Of a stretch of 64,000 bases of DNA, positions 55,527 to 64,000 are shown in pieces. The position numbers were made by a program, and so were the translations under genes. Source of the stretch: Carboxylicivirga sp. M1479 (lineage in GTDB: Bacteria > Bacteroidota > Bacteroidia > Bacteroidales > Marinilabiliaceae); assembly GCF_007097485.1 (NCBI RefSeq), contig NZ_VKDE01000018.1, positions 124,001-188,000 of the forward strand, given 5' to 3'. Numbering within the stretch: the stretch's first letter is position 1; each line of letters begins with the position of its first letter. Under the pieces are notes generated by a model that saw nothing but the letters and a program-made list of their open reading frames with translations, was not told where the DNA came from and ran no database searches.

Positions 55527-55534
55527 TACTTTTG
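55527..55534 (+). promoter_or_regulatory. -7 box (TACTTTTG) of the exported-protein gene
   Basis: Exact TAnnTTTG match, no good -33 TTG, as expected for an activator-dependent promoter downstream of the TTAAC repeats. Confidence 0.5.
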
Positions 55535-55600
55535 ATTTTGTTAATTGACATCAATTGGTATTACGAGTAAATTACAGTACTAACTTATAATTATTTGGCT

Positions 55601-56557
55601 ATGAAAAATGGAAATAACTCACTTAAAATCGTCCTTACTGGGATAATACTAGTAAGTATGGTGTTTGGTGCTATTGCACAAACAACAAAAAAGAATCAAG
55701 TTAAAGTAAAAGTGATAACAAGTGATGGTGGTAAAGTTGTGGATATGGATACCACTTTTAATCACGATGTTTTTGTTTTTCAGAGTGATGGCAATACCAA
55801 AGTAATTAACCTGGATAGTATCATGGAGGGGCATCATCATGATATGGATAAACACATGCGGGTAATGGCATTTAAAATGGATTCGTTAAACGATTTCAAT
55901 TTCGAATTTGATGGCGATGTTGAGAAAATGCATATAGAGATGGAAAAGCTCTTAAAAGAAAAAGGCATCATGTTAGAAGAAATGGGACATGCATCCAAGG
56001 GCGGTAATCGTATGGTGATAATGCAAAGTGGCGGAGCAGAAGTAGACATCGAGGAGTTTATTAATGATGAAGGAGATCATGTTAAAATCATTAAAAAAGA
56101 GATTCATGGCGATGAAGATGGCAAGCATGAAGTTAAAACATTTGTGATTGCTTCTGACACGCACGATATGCCAATGGCCTGGAAAGAAAAAAATGAATAT
56201 CATAGCACTGTAAAGGTCGAATCAATTCCTTTGGAGGACATTTCTTTTTTAAATGAACTTGGTGTCTCAACTAAAAAGTTAATGTCCGAGCCTCTGGATC
56301 TTAATAGTTTAAAGGTTAAGTTTGAAAAAATAATGGAAGATGATAAACTTCAAACTTTAGTGCATATTGAGTGTGAACTGCCAGCGGGAGATTTCCAAAT
56401 GCAGTTGTTTAATCAGGAAGGGGAAAAAGTGAAAGAGGAAAGTGATATAAAATCAGGAGTATTCAAACAAGAGCTTGACTTGAAAGAGGAAGAAGCTCCT
56501 TATTACTATATTTTATCTAAAAATAATCAGCTCTTTGGTCGAAAGATAGTGCTGTAA
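55601..56557 (+). CDS. Exported protein of unknown function, divergent from the HK/RR pair
   Basis: Not recognised. 318 residues from ATG 55601 (an in-frame TTG at 55595 is less likely). Signal peptide ends near GAIAQT. The mature protein is very rich in charged residues, with a histidine-rich stretch GHHHDMDKHMR (about 90-100) and acidic runs such as DEGDHVKIIKKEIHGDEDGKHE. The C-terminal roughly 90 residues (from about 228) look like a beta-sandwich that ends YYYILSKNNQLFGRKIVL, similar to the C-terminal sorting-type domains of Bacteroidetes though without their usual terminal motif. Probably controlled by the HK/RR pair. Confidence 0.7.
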   Translation: MKNGNNSLKIVLTGIILVSMVFGAIAQTTKKNQVKVKVITSDGGKVVDMDTTFNHDVFVFQSDGNTKVINLDSIMEGHHHDMDKHMRVMAFKMDSLNDFNFEFDGDVEKMHIEMEKLLKEKGIMLEEMGHASKGGNRMVIMQSGGAEVDIEEFINDEGDHVKIIKKEIHGDEDGKHEVKTFVIASDTHDMPMAWKEKNEYHSTVKVESIPLEDISFLNELGVSTKKLMSEPLDLNSLKVKFEKIMEDDKLQTLVHIECELPAGDFQMQLFNQEGEKVKEESDIKSGVFKQELDLKEEEAPYYYILSKNNQLFGRKIVL

Positions 56558-56577
56558 GAACTACCACTTAATACCTA

Positions 56578-56617
56578 AAAGCGTTTGAACTCATTGTAGT
56601 GCAAACGCTTTTTTTTT
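56578..56617 (+). terminator. Terminator of the exported-protein gene
   Basis: Arms AAAGCGTTTG/CAAACGCTTT, then more T. Confidence 0.85.
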
Positions 56618-56824
56618 GCTGTATATATTTGAAATAGAATATCAGCGTATCAATGGTTGAAATGTAAAAGCAATTAGTTTTTGGATAGAGGAGTGTCCAA
56701 ATATTGAGATATTGTCCAAATGTTGGATAGTCAGAGAGGTTGTGTTAGCGCTAAACGTCAGAAATACAGTCTCTTGAAAATTGTGGCAAAGCAATTGATA
56801 TTTAGAATCGCAAATAAAGAACAA

Positions 56825-56920
56825 ATGTTTGTAGTAGAAGTTATTAGCGTTATAGTTGTCCTGGTTTGGGGCTGGTTTATACTAAACAAGTATGTAATTG
56901 AAAAGAACAGTAGTTTATAA
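56825..56920 (+). CDS. Doubtful 31-residue single-span membrane peptide
   Basis: A short frame with a hydrophobic core (EVISVIVVLVWGWFIL) and a charged C-terminus (NKYVIEKNSSL). It can be extended upstream in frame to 56720, but that part is polar and less convincing. No promoter motif. It could be a real small membrane protein or chance. Confidence 0.2.
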   Translation: MFVVEVISVIVVLVWGWFILNKYVIEKNSSL

Positions 56921-56990
56921 AATATGATTGATTGGTGCTTGTTTTTAGAAATAAGTTGAGCCAATCGATAGTTTGGGTGTTTATAACAAA

Positions 56991-57026
56991 AAAGCCCCTT
57001 GTCAACGGACAGGGAGCTTTTTTTAT
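56991..57026 (-). terminator. Terminator of the Bat operon
   Basis: Imperfect hairpin with arms near AAGCCCCTTGTC/GACAGGGAGCTT around an AACG loop. It ends in T6 on the minus strand, so it follows batE, and also has T7 on the plus strand. Confidence 0.65.
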
Positions 57027-57141
57027 GTGTTTTTTTAACCAAATTATTCTCGTCGATATTTAAATATGATCCTACGTTGATAGCAATCATATTGGCTCCT
57101 TACGTGTGAAAATAGTTTACTTTCATTTCTTTAAAATGAAT

Positions 57142-57891
57142 TTATATCATTGCGATAGAGCTTTCTTCTACCCAACCCACAGTTCCATCTGCTATTTGTA
57201 TTTCTTTCCATTGACCCAATGAGCTCAGGATCTCAACTTTTGTGCCCTCGTGCAGAATAAAAATCTCTGTTCCGCTGGCATCAGGAGAGCTTTTAACGGT
57301 TAATGACGGACTAAAAACAATGGCATGGTGGCGCACCAATAGCTTATTCTTTTGGTGGTAGCTAAAGGTTAACGTGACAAAAGTACCAAGCAAGAGGCCT
57401 ACACCCAGATAAAATCCTGCTTTCTTAAGTAATGAAGAATTAGAAAAGAAGAAAAGTGCTGCCATAACAAGCGTAAGTACAAAAAAGCTAATGCCAATAA
57501 AAGCCCATGTGTCAGATGTGGTTTTGTTTCTAAAGTCAACAACCCATTTGCTAAGAAAAAAGTCATCTACTGACTCAATTTTATCAGTTGTTTGCGAGTA
57601 AGCCAACTCTAAGTTGAACTTTATATCCTTGTCATGAGGTTTTAATAGTATGGCTCGTTCGTAATTAAGAATGGCGTTGGCCAATTCTCCATTTTTATAA
57701 AAGGCATTTCCTAAATTAAAATAAAGCGACCCACTTTCAACACCTGTAGATAATATTCCCTTGTAGGTATCAATTGCCGATTGATAATCGCCATCACTAT
57801 ATTGTTTGTTGCCTTCTGCATATCGGTCGTCTTGCGCAATGGAGTTTCCAACCAACAGGCACAAAACGAATGTTATAATAATCTGCTTCAT
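57142..57891 (-). CDS. batE: BatE: TPR protein with SH3-like domain
   Basis: Last gene of the Bat operon. 249 residues: signal peptide (to about 19), TPR repeats (about 22-115), two membrane helices near 130-150 and 160-178, and a C-terminal SH3-like domain (about 190-249, ending WKEIQIADGTVGWVEESS). This order is that of Bacteroidetes BatE. The TPR part lies in the periplasm. The operon was named for aerotolerance in Bacteroides fragilis; its molecular role is not settled. Two bases separate it from batD. Confidence 0.9.
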   Translation of the reverse strand: MKQIIITFVLCLLVGNSIAQDDRYAEGNKQYSDGDYQSAIDTYKGILSTGVESGSLYFNLGNAFYKNGELANAILNYERAILLKPHDKDIKFNLELAYSQTTDKIESVDDFFLSKWVVDFRNKTTSDTWAFIGISFFVLTLVMAALFFFSNSSLLKKAGFYLGVGLLLGTFVTLTFSYHQKNKLLVRHHAIVFSPSLTVKSSPDASGTEIFILHEGTKVEILSSLGQWKEIQIADGTVGWVEESSIAMI

Positions 57892-57893
57892 TT

Positions 57894-59714
57894 TTAGCGT
57901 TTTATTTGATTTTCAAGTTTACTGATGGTTGTGATTGTTTGTTTGTACAACTGATCCATTTCGTCTGTTCCAGAGGATGGCGAGTATCGTGCAAATTCAC
58001 ATGTGTCCAGTATTTCCATTATTGCAGACTTAAGCTCGTCGCTAACTTGATATTGACTTAATACTTCTCCTGCATTGTCTTTAGATAATTCACTTAAAGG
58101 CAAGCTTAATTTATCACTCAAATAACCCCATAATGCTCGTAGCACCTCTTCATAAAAAGCTTCTTTTTCACCAGCTTTAAGGAAGTTGGCTGATTTTTTT
58201 AAGCGCTTAATGGCTACTTTATTGGCTTTCTTTGTTTTTAATAAGGTAATATTTGAGTTATCCTTTATTCGCTTTTGATTAATCAGCACCAAAAGAATAA
58301 ACAACGACAAGGGGATGAATAATGCTAAATAGAAACTCAAGCTACCCATAAAAAAGGTGCCAATTGGTTTCAGCTTCGTTTTGTTTGTGTTGATAAATCG
58401 AATGTCTTTCCCAATGAATTTGACATTTTCTTTGTTGACATTCGATCGAACAACACCGCTGCTAGCAGTTTCGTTACCTTCGCCTTTGGCAACATTTAAA
58501 TTGATGTTACCAGATTCAATTGTTTTATACTGACCTTTAGCAGGATCAAAATAAGCGAATTTGATAGATGGAATGGTAAATGTGCCTGCATGTCGAGGAA
58601 TCATCAAGTATTCATAGGTTTTAGAACCTCGCATGCCGCGTGTAGTATTGCTGATGCCATTCGTTATTTTTGCGTCAAAATCATCAAAGTCGGCAGGAAA
58701 CTTGATTTGAGGCTCTTCTATGAATTTATGATTTCCCGTTCCGTTAACAACCACCTTTAATGTAATTCCATCATTAACTGTTACATCGGTTTTGGTAACG
58801 CTGGCTTTCATATTCAGTTGTCCAACACCACCCGTATAACCTTCTGGACGCCCTGACGGAAGTGGTTTGACATTGATTGTTAGAGGTTTTGATTTAACTC
58901 TTTTCTTAACCGTTCGGTGGTTAGACTCAAAAAAGTCGTCGAAAATGCTACGAGAACGGCTTCTGGCCACACGCTGACGAACCATAAACTCAATTTCGGT
59001 TGGTTTAATGGTTAGCTTACCTGATTTTTGAGGAAAAAGAAGCTTTTGCTCATAGGTTCCAACGTTGTATGTTCTGCCATTAATATTTTCCATACTCCAT
59101 TTAATTCCATCTTCATTTTTTAAAGTTTGAGTGATAAAAGATGAAAGTTCAGGTTGGTTAATGTCCGATAGACCCTCAAGTTGTACTTTGGTATATATTT
59201 TTGTTGACAGAACCAATGATTCCCCTTGGTAAACATTCTTTTTTGATGGAGTAACCGTAATAAACAAATCATCGTCGCTAGGTGCGCCACCTGCCACTTG
59301 GCTATTTTGGTTGTGCTGTTGAGCTTGAGCATCGCCCTTAACTACTTTAATCGATACTGTATTGGAAGTTACCTTTTTATCATCAACCATTATGCTGGCA
59401 GGAGGAATTGACATTTGTCCCTCTTTTAGCGCCTTTAGGATGAAAGTAAATGTATAGGATGTTTCACGTGATACTTTCCCATTAACAATAGTAGTGCTAG
59501 TAGAGTAGGATGTACTTGGCCCCATTAATATCTGAAAATCTTGTAGGGCAGGTAGTCGAATGTCACTTCCTTCTTTGTTTAAAGAGTATACCAATTGGAA
59601 TTTATCACCTACAACAACCGCTGTTTGAGCTCTGCCTGTAAATTTTACATCCTGAGCACTTAACTGAGTTAAGTTGGCGGTAAGCAATATAAGTGAAAGT
59701 ATAATTAGTCGCAT
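57894..59714 (-). CDS. batD: BatD: membrane-anchored Ig-like protein
   Basis: 606 residues. Signal peptide ending near LSAQD, several Ig-like beta-sandwich domains (about 22-430; the repeated pattern VTVNDGITLKVVVNGTGNHKFIEEP in outline), a membrane helix at about 450-475, then a cytoplasmic helical domain of about 130 residues. This is the BatD (DUF7 / oxygen tolerance) architecture. It faces the periplasm and probably contacts BatA and BatB through its domains. Confidence 0.9.
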   Translation of the reverse strand: MRLIILSLILLTANLTQLSAQDVKFTGRAQTAVVVGDKFQLVYSLNKEGSDIRLPALQDFQILMGPSTSYSTSTTIVNGKVSRETSYTFTFILKALKEGQMSIPPASIMVDDKKVTSNTVSIKVVKGDAQAQQHNQNSQVAGGAPSDDDLFITVTPSKKNVYQGESLVLSTKIYTKVQLEGLSDINQPELSSFITQTLKNEDGIKWSMENINGRTYNVGTYEQKLLFPQKSGKLTIKPTEIEFMVRQRVARSRSRSIFDDFFESNHRTVKKRVKSKPLTINVKPLPSGRPEGYTGGVGQLNMKASVTKTDVTVNDGITLKVVVNGTGNHKFIEEPQIKFPADFDDFDAKITNGISNTTRGMRGSKTYEYLMIPRHAGTFTIPSIKFAYFDPAKGQYKTIESGNINLNVAKGEGNETASSGVVRSNVNKENVKFIGKDIRFINTNKTKLKPIGTFFMGSLSFYLALFIPLSLFILLVLINQKRIKDNSNITLLKTKKANKVAIKRLKKSANFLKAGEKEAFYEEVLRALWGYLSDKLSLPLSELSKDNAGEVLSQYQVSDELKSAIMEILDTCEFARYSPSSGTDEMDQLYKQTITTISKLENQIKR

Positions 59715-59748
59715 ATTTTAAGATTATGTTTTTGCAAAAATAGTACTT

Positions 59749-60477
59749 CTACCAGTTTTTTTCAGTTTTTGTTTTCTGTGAAGCTTTAGCTTTACGCAAT
59801 TTTTTCTGCAATTCGTTCTCATCTTGCTGAATTGCATTGAGCAGGCGTTGAGCATCTTCTTTTGACATTTGTTCTTCAGGCTGCTGCTGCTGTTGGTTTT
59901 TTTGTTGTTCCTGCTGGTCCTGATTCTGCTGTTGGTCTTGTTGTTGATCTTTCTGTTGTTCTTGCTCTTTATTTTCTTGTTGCTGATCCTGTTGTTGATC
60001 TTTGTTTTCCTGATCTTGATTCTGTTGCTCTTGATCCTGCTGCTGTTGAAGCATTTTTTGAGCCGCAATTAAATTGTAGCGTGAATCATGATCCTCGTGA
60101 TTATTTCGCAAAGCATTTTTATAAGCTTCAATGCTTTCTTCAAATTTCTGCATGGCAAAATAGCTGTTGCCGATGTTATGGTGTACCTGCGCTAATCGCT
60201 CTGGGGCTTTTTCTGTACCCGCTAAAATTTGAAACTGATCCAATGCGTCGTTAAATTTTTCTTGCTTGAAAAGAGCATCACCCAAATTAAACTGTGCCTC
60301 AAAAGAATCACCTGTTTTATCAAGTGCTTTCCTGTATTCTATTTCCGACTCCAGAAAAGCAGAGTCAGCAAATTGACTATTTCCGCTGCGGATGAATTTT
60401 CGTTCATCCTGAGCATTAGCACTTATAAAACCAAGAATAAGGGCTGCAAATACGATTATATATTTCGTGTTCTTCAT
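59749..60477 (-). CDS. batC: BatC: TPR protein with glutamine-rich tail
   Basis: 242 residues. Signal peptide ending near SANAQD, TPR repeats (about 28-140), and a low-complexity stretch of Gln, Asp, Glu, Asn and Lys from about residue 144 to 203, before a short C-terminal helix with MSKEDAQRLLNAI. The Q-rich stretch at about 59870-60050 creates long shadow frames on both strands. The tail is a known trait of BatC proteins, whose C-terminal helix ends with a basic region. Two bases after batB. Confidence 0.88.
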   Translation of the reverse strand: MKNTKYIIVFAALILGFISANAQDERKFIRSGNSQFADSAFLESEIEYRKALDKTGDSFEAQFNLGDALFKQEKFNDALDQFQILAGTEKAPERLAQVHHNIGNSYFAMQKFEESIEAYKNALRNNHEDHDSRYNLIAAQKMLQQQQDQEQQNQDQENKDQQQDQQQENKEQEQQKDQQQDQQQNQDQQEQQKNQQQQQPEEQMSKEDAQRLLNAIQQDENELQKKLRKAKASQKTKTEKNW

Positions 60478-60479
60478 GA

Positions 60480-61538
60480 TTATTCAGCATTATCTTTCTT
60501 GTTCTTCACTTCAAAAATATTGATGTGCTTCAATCGTTTGTTTTTGCGCTCCAGAATTACAAATTCAATGATGATGAGTAATAAAGCGATTAAGGCAAAG
60601 TATTGAAATATATCATTGTGTTGAGTGTAAACCTTTGCTTCCAGCTCTGATTTCTCCAACTCGCTTAATTCATCAACCAAATTATTTATTCCATTTCGAA
60701 TATTATTGGCTGGTATGTATGCGCCATTACCTGTTATAGCAATTTTTTGTAATGTTTGTTCATCAAGTTTTGATATCACCACATTACCATTACGATCTTT
60801 CATAAAGTCGTTGCTTCTACCGCCTGGAATTGGTATTGGAGCTCCTTTGGGTAATCCCATTCCAACAGTATAGATTTTAATGCCTGCCTCAACGGCCTTT
60901 GCAGCCGCCGCAATTGGGTCATCTTCATGGTTTTCACCATCGGTAATAACAATAATAGCTCTATTCACATCCTCTTGCGAGGTAAATGATTCCATCCCTT
61001 TGTTGATAGCTGCACCAATTGCAGTTCCTTGCGTTCCAACAGCGTCGGTATTAATGGAGTTGAGGAACATTTTTGCTGATGGATAGTCGGTAGTAATGGG
61101 TAGTTGCACATAGGCTTCTCCTGCAAAAACTATAAATCCAACCCTGTCGTTTCTTAATTTATCAATCAGCCTGGAGATTGCTCTTTTAGCTCTTTCCAAT
61201 CGGTTGGGTTCAATGTCTTGTGCCATCATACTATTGGAAACATCTAATGCCACTATTAATTCTATACCCTTACGCTTAACCGTTTGTAATTTACTACCAT
61301 ACTGAGGGCCTGCAATGGTTATTATCAGTAAAACAAATGCCAAAAGCATAATGTAAAACTTAACTGTGGGTCTTTTGAATGATACATTGGGCATAAGTTC
61401 ATTAAGCAAATCAATGTTACCAAACTCCTCAAGCGCCTTTCTTCTTTTTCGGGCTAAAAAAAGATGAATAAAAGCCAAAGCAGGTATTAGTAAAAGCAGG
61501 TAAAGTGCATCTGGATGTTCAAACCTGAATATATTCAT
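60480..61538 (-). CDS. batB: BatB: von Willebrand A domain membrane protein
   Basis: 352 residues. Two N-terminal membrane helices (about 10-27 and 58-78), a vWA domain (about 88-300) with the metal-ion-dependent adhesion site motif DVSNSM and TDGENHEDD, and a C-terminal membrane helix near 312-332. Paralogue of BatA, from which it is separated by 51 bases. The metal site suggests ligand-controlled binding to other Bat proteins. Confidence 0.92.
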   Translation of the reverse strand: MNIFRFEHPDALYLLLLIPALAFIHLFLARKRRKALEEFGNIDLLNELMPNVSFKRPTVKFYIMLLAFVLLIITIAGPQYGSKLQTVKRKGIELIVALDVSNSMMAQDIEPNRLERAKRAISRLIDKLRNDRVGFIVFAGEAYVQLPITTDYPSAKMFLNSINTDAVGTQGTAIGAAINKGMESFTSQEDVNRAIIVITDGENHEDDPIAAAAKAVEAGIKIYTVGMGLPKGAPIPIPGGRSNDFMKDRNGNVVISKLDEQTLQKIAITGNGAYIPANNIRNGINNLVDELSELEKSELEAKVYTQHNDIFQYFALIALLLIIIEFVILERKNKRLKHINIFEVKNKKDNAE

Positions 61539-61589
61539 TGTGTTGTAATTCGTTAGTTAATCAATTGTTGAAGAAATTAACAAGTCCTA

Positions 61590-62585
61590 TTAGGGTAAAT
61601 TTCTGAATACCGTACTTCGTAAGAATATCTCCAAAAGCAGAAATAATCCTGCAAAGGCGGCAAACCACCAATATTCTTCTTTGTGTTTTGTGTACTCTTG
61701 TACCTCGTTTCTCGTTTTTTCCAATAAATCAATCTCTTTATATATTTCGTCTAGCTTTTGTTTATCGGTTGCTCTAAAGTACTTCGCATCGGTCATATCG
61801 GCAATGCCCTGTAGCAATTCTTCATCAATTTTAACTTCTACTTGCTGGTATTGCTTACCAAAAACGGTTTGCATTGGAAAAGGAGCCATGCCATTGGTGC
61901 CAACCCCGATTGTATAGACACGTACACCAAAGGTTTTAGCAATCTCAGCTGCCGTCATTGGGGCTATCTCACCTTTGTTATTTTCTCCATCGGTAAGTAA
62001 AATGATTACTTTACTTTTTGCGTCGCTATCTTTTATTCGATGAACGGCAGTTGCAAGGCCCATGCCAATCGCTGTTCCGTCATCTAGTAAGCCCATCTTA
62101 ATGTCTTTAAACAGATTTTGCAAGACATTGTGATCGGTTGTTAAAGGGCATTGAGTAAAGCTCTCAGCGGCATAAATAACTAACCCTATTCTATCATCGG
62201 ATCGACCTTTAATAAAATCGGCTGCTACATCTTTGGCTGCCTCCAATCTATTGGGCTTAAAATCCTCGGCCAACATACTACTTGAAATATCAATGGCCAT
62301 CATAATGTCAATACCCTCGGTTATTTCTTTGCGAAAGCTATTGCTTGACTGTGGTCGAGCCAATACCGTTATTAACAAAGCGATGCTGAGTACGCGAAAT
62401 GCAAAAAGCAAGTGTCGCAAATAAACCTTTTTTGAGACTGGTGCGTTTTCAAAACCTTTTAGTGTTGAGATTTTAAGAGATGCTTGCATGCTTTTCTGTT
62501 TCCAGACATACCAAGCGATATATGCTGGTACAATAATCAGGAGCCAGAAAAAATATGGTTGCGAAAATGTTATATCGTTCATCAT
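61590..62585 (-). CDS. batA: BatA: von Willebrand A domain membrane protein
   Basis: 331 residues. N-terminal membrane helices (about 10-28 and 58-75), a vWA domain with the complete DISSSM metal-binding motif and TDGENNKGE, and a C-terminal membrane helix near 308-325. Standard BatA layout. It follows the BatX-like gene by 12 bases. Confidence 0.93.
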   Translation of the reverse strand: MMNDITFSQPYFFWLLIIVPAYIAWYVWKQKSMQASLKISTLKGFENAPVSKKVYLRHLLFAFRVLSIALLITVLARPQSSNSFRKEITEGIDIMMAIDISSSMLAEDFKPNRLEAAKDVAADFIKGRSDDRIGLVIYAAESFTQCPLTTDHNVLQNLFKDIKMGLLDDGTAIGMGLATAVHRIKDSDAKSKVIILLTDGENNKGEIAPMTAAEIAKTFGVRVYTIGVGTNGMAPFPMQTVFGKQYQQVEVKIDEELLQGIADMTDAKYFRATDKQKLDEIYKEIDLLEKTRNEVQEYTKHKEEYWWFAAFAGLFLLLEIFLRSTVFRNLP

Positions 62586-62597
62586 TGTTAATACAAA

Positions 62598-63623
62598 TTA
62601 TTCAGTAACTGCTTCCTCATTTTCCTTGCTAAGCATTGCTGCCTTTTCTTCTTCCAAACTTTTTATTTCTTCAATTTTAGTTTGGTTAACAAAGAAGTAA
62701 GCGTTGATCATACTCATGTCGTGTTCATCTGGCAAAGGCTCGTGTTTAGCAAATTTTACTAGGTCGGCAGTCATTAGTATCTGCTTTAAATTATCTGATG
62801 ATTTAACATCCCTAAAGTTGATTTCCTTTAAGGAGTCCATAATTTCATCAGTTGTTTGCTCCATGGCTCGTATCTCAAAGCGCTCCTCCATGTAATGACG
62901 CAAAGTATCAGTAACGGATGAATAATATTCCTTAATACGATTCTGTTGCCAAAGCTTTTCTTGCTTTATCTTATCTAGTTCACTCAAAGCTCTTTCATGA
63001 GCTGGAATAACTGGCACTTCCTTTTTGAAAATTTTCACTGGAATATCCCTTCCCATATACTTAAGAATGATAAAAGTAACGATGCCAGCTAATAAAATAA
63101 TACCCAATACCCAAGGTAGGTATTTGTAAAGTTCAGAAAGGTGGAATGGTGTTGAAATAGGTTTTTTGATGTCCATGATGCCTTTTTGAGGATCGACTTC
63201 CTCAAAAGGGTTAATAACCATCAAAGCCATGGCTTCTGTTTGAACTAACTGATTGATTTTTTCTCCAGCCTGCTCAAATACGATTGGCGGAACGTAATGC
63301 AAGCCACTATCAAACGAAGTAATACGCAGGTTCTGCTCAATTAGTAGCCTGCCATTTTCTCGATTTAAAGTGTCCAACTCGCTCAAACGAACAATTTCTA
63401 TGTTTTTAGTAATTGTATCGGTCAAAAGCGGGAATGGCAAGTCTAATCCATCAGGTTGACTTAACTGTAACTTTAAATCAATTTGGCCACCAATAAATAT
63501 TACGGTTGAGTCCATGGTTGCCGACACAGATACGTTTTGAGCAACGCTGTTGCTTTGAAAGCCGAATAATATCAAGCTTACTGCTAGCAATAGTGTTTGT
63601 TGTATATGTTTCTTAATACTCAT
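62598..63623 (-). CDS. Bat operon membrane protein (BatX-like)
   Basis: 341 residues, between the DUF58 gene and batA, where Bacteroidetes Bat operons often carry a conserved gene of unknown role. Signal peptide (to about 29), an Ig-like beta domain (about 30-150, with VSVSATMDSTVIFIGGQIDL at the start), a membrane helix near 172-190, then a cytoplasmic helical domain that resembles the C-terminal part of BatD (KEYYSSVTDTLRHYMEERF). The last residues are acidic. Its stop-to-start distances to its neighbours are 12 bases and zero. Confidence 0.75.
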   Translation of the reverse strand: MSIKKHIQQTLLLAVSLILFGFQSNSVAQNVSVSATMDSTVIFIGGQIDLKLQLSQPDGLDLPFPLLTDTITKNIEIVRLSELDTLNRENGRLLIEQNLRITSFDSGLHYVPPIVFEQAGEKINQLVQTEAMALMVINPFEEVDPQKGIMDIKKPISTPFHLSELYKYLPWVLGIILLAGIVTFIILKYMGRDIPVKIFKKEVPVIPAHERALSELDKIKQEKLWQQNRIKEYYSSVTDTLRHYMEERFEIRAMEQTTDEIMDSLKEINFRDVKSSDNLKQILMTADLVKFAKHEPLPDEHDMSMINAYFFVNQTKIEEIKSLEEEKAAMLSKENEEAVTE

Positions 63624-64000
63624 TTAAATACGTTTTTTAAATAATGAAATCAATGCTTTAACATAGTCTTCATCTGTTCGCACTGATACATTGTCAACCC
63701 CACATTTGCTGAATAGTCGCCTTGTTGAGTCATGCTTTTCTCTCCACCATTTACTATAAGCCTCTCTTACGCCTTTGTTGGAGGTGTCCGCCCACTGGTA
63801 TTGGCCTGTTTCAGCATCTTTAAGCTTAATCATTCCAATAGATGGAATTTCTGTTTCCCGTTTATCAAACACCTTTAAGGCCACCACATCGTGCTTTTGG
63901 TTGGCTATTTTTAAAGCGTCTTCGAAATTATCATCTATAAAATCGGAGATGAGAAACGTGGTACAGCGCTTTTTAATGGCATTGGTTAGATACTTTAAAG
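63624..64000 (-). CDS. DUF58 protein of the Bat operon (partial, N-terminus outside)
   Basis: The frame runs without a stop to the right edge of the window, so the true start lies beyond 64000; a GTG at 63887 is internal. About 125 C-terminal residues are seen (LKYLTNAIKKRCTTFLISDF onward, then VFDKRETEIPSIGMIKLKDAETG). The FLISDF box is part of the vWA-like DUF58 domain. DUF58 proteins with a MoxR-type AAA ATPase are always the first genes of Bat operons, so moxR is expected just outside the window. Confidence 0.85.
   Translation of the reverse strand, partial: LKYLTNAIKKRCTTFLISDFIDDNFEDALKIANQKHDVVALKVFDKRETEIPSIGMIKLKDAETGQYQWADTSNKGVREAYSKWWREKHDSTRRLFSKCGVDNVSVRTDEDYVKALISLFKKRI

Larger units (their letters stand above)
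56618..57141. other. Intergenic region before the end of the Bat operon
   Basis: With the preceding terminator this is a 584-base gap. It holds a doubtful small ORF (56825-56920) and the Bat operon terminator (56991-57026). Nothing else recognised. Confidence 0.4.

Noticed and set aside
59724-60254. Long frames on both strands over the batC region
   Set aside because: They are shadows of the glutamine-rich codons of batC, giving artificial lysine/asparagine-rich and leucine-rich products.

Overview
The window looks like a chromosomal segment of a marine-type member of the Bacteroidota, most likely near the Marinilabiliales/Bacteroidales (inferred). The support is a 286-residue primary sigma factor of the Bacteroidetes type, a SusC/SusD pair, a hybrid two-component system (HTCS) with a periplasmic propeller, a complete Bat (aerotolerance-type) operon, low GC, almost no Shine-Dalgarno sequences, and many exact matches to the Bacteroidetes -7 element TAnnTTTG. 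No prophage, insertion sequence, CRISPR array, rRNA or tRNA gene was seen.

Layout. 1-13600 holds housekeeping genes: gyrB, dapF, an HtrA/Deg protease, rpoD, uvrB, an outer-membrane barrel, a long-chain acyl-CoA synthetase, a TPR protein and galM. 13600-22640 holds purL and a SWIM/SNF2 helicase, separated by 1.15 kb of non-coding DNA with a degenerate 42-bp tandem array. 22660-29500 (minus strand) holds an HTCS, an LpxL/HtrB-family acyltransferase and a second acyl-CoA synthetase. 29900-33350 holds a small ferredoxin-NADP reductase and two overlapping radical-SAM methylthiotransferases. 33350-34280 is non-coding with a second degenerate array (21-bp period) and a candidate 45-residue membrane peptide. 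34280-43900 holds the SusC/SusD pair, threonine dehydrogenase, a secreted unknown and dipeptidyl peptidase III. 44680-48090 is a cobalamin riboswitch with btuF-btuC-btuD. 48170-52300 holds htpG, an acetate/succinate transporter and a CPBP protease. 52350-56560 holds a histidine kinase/response regulator pair, a DUF4097 protein and a divergent exported protein, with four helically phased TTAAC repeats between the divergent units. 57140 to the end is the Bat operon on the minus strand (DUF58 - BatX-like - BatA - BatB - BatC - BatD - BatE).

How the genes may work together (inference). The FNR is placed to supply electrons to the two methylthiotransferases. The HTCS may control the lipid genes behind it rather than a polysaccharide locus. 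The HK/RR pair probably controls its divergent neighbour through the phased TTAAC sites. Vitamin B12 controls its own importer. The most unusual sequence is non-coding: two degenerate tandem arrays whose periods, 42 and 21 bp, equal four and two turns of B-DNA, an orphan set of hairpins ending in a terminator between galM and purL, and terminators built into the 3' ends of coding sequences.
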